From positions 79,530-143,529 of the forward strand of contig NZ_JACSQF010000007.1 of assembly GCF_014836755.1 (NCBI RefSeq): 64,000 bases of DNA. The letters are read 5' to 3'. The notes beneath the pieces are model-generated. The model had not been told where the DNA came from, searched no databases, and saw only the letters and a program-made list of their open reading frames with translations. How positions within the stretch are numbered: position 1 is the first letter of the stretch; each line of letters begins with the position of its first letter. Both the position numbers and the translations under genes were made by a program. Shown one piece after another: positions 63,929 to 64,000 of this stretch. The stretch is from Oerskovia merdavium (GTDB taxonomy: Bacteria; Actinomycetota; Actinomycetes; Actinomycetales; Cellulomonadaceae).

Positions 63929-64000
63929 CGCGGGGTGGAGCAGCTCGGTAGCTCGCTGGGCTCATAACCCAGAGGTCGCAGGTTCAAATCCTGCCCCCGC
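63929..64000 (+). tRNA. Initiator tRNA-fMet (anticodon CAT), copy 2, cut by window edge
   Basis: Identical to copy 1 over all 72 visible bases; only the last two are outside the window. The spacers before the two copies differ except for the promoter-proximal stretch, so the copies are separately transcribed. Confidence 0.95.

Noticed and set aside
63608..64000. Initiator tRNA pair as an integrative-element attachment site
   Set aside because: No integrase, excisionase or mobile genes lie in the window, and the second copy is a full-length tRNA instead of a short 3' fragment.

Overview
This window comes from a high-GC (about 72% by eye) actinobacterium, most likely a Micrococcales member of the Cellulomonadaceae/Promicromonosporaceae type (Cellulomonas, Oerskovia or Cellulosimicrobium-like). 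The signs are the extreme GC3, leaderless GTG/ATG starts behind TANNNT boxes, a WhiB7 regulator, a mycoredoxin, the AdnAB nuclease, initiator tRNAs with actinobacterial features and without encoded CCA, and tandem AA10 lytic polysaccharide monooxygenases resembling the small chitin-active enzyme of Jonesia. I see no prophage, insertion sequence or CRISPR array. The window looks like ordinary chromosome.

Layout. 1-7.8 kb: truncated glucose-6-phosphate isomerase, three tandem two-domain GNAT acetyltransferases, a GlsB-type membrane protein, an S4 RNA-binding protein and argG with an ARG-box-like promoter. 7.9-18.3 kb: two secreted AA10-CBM5 LPMOs, a flavodoxin-like protein, a GntR/membrane-protein operon with a candidate operator, a secreted GH87-like beta-helix glucanase, an alpha/beta hydrolase and a large LuxR-family (LAL) regulator. 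18.3-18.8 kb is gene-free and holds three 40-bp repeats and a perfect 48-bp palindrome. 18.8-28.7 kb: ABC exporter (permease + ATPase), a bifunctional penicillin-binding protein, a TMEM175-like channel, a PAP2 phosphatase, a kinase-like protein and a NUDIX hydrolase. 28.7-38.7 kb: a remnant of a sliding-clamp-like gene, PHP phosphoesterase, MarC, a lipoprotein GH20 hexosaminidase, a VOC protein, a DEAD-box helicase with a long leader, a ferritin-like protein, DUF3107, TetR and a DUF3152 protein.

38.8-62.3 kb closely matches, from memory, the conserved mycobacterial Rv3202c-Rv3193c neighbourhood: adnA-adnB, a kinase-like gene, nudC, mycoredoxin, a cupin, uvrD2, whiB7, a ThiF/E1-like protein, a YgjP-type metallopeptidase, a DUF2342 protein, an SDR-like protein, a PDZ-Lon protease, a PPA1309-like protein and UPF0182. 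The end of the window has an aldose-1-epimerase-like gene and two initiator tRNA genes, the second cut by the window edge.

How the genes work together. The LPMOs, the GH20 enzyme and the GH87-like enzyme fit growth on chitin or fungal cell walls. AdnAB and UvrD2 serve recombination and repair, and WhiB7 the antibiotic-stress response. The most instructive regulatory locus is the whiB7 leader. It has an AT-rich box next to the -35, a 42-codon upstream ORF, an intrinsic terminator, and an 8-nt segment inside the upstream ORF perfectly complementary to the terminator's 5' arm. These are the parts of a translation-coupled attenuator. The oddest items are the decayed sliding-clamp gene beside a C10 tract, the 48-bp palindrome with its neighbouring repeats, and the shared motif upstream of the two LPMO promoters.
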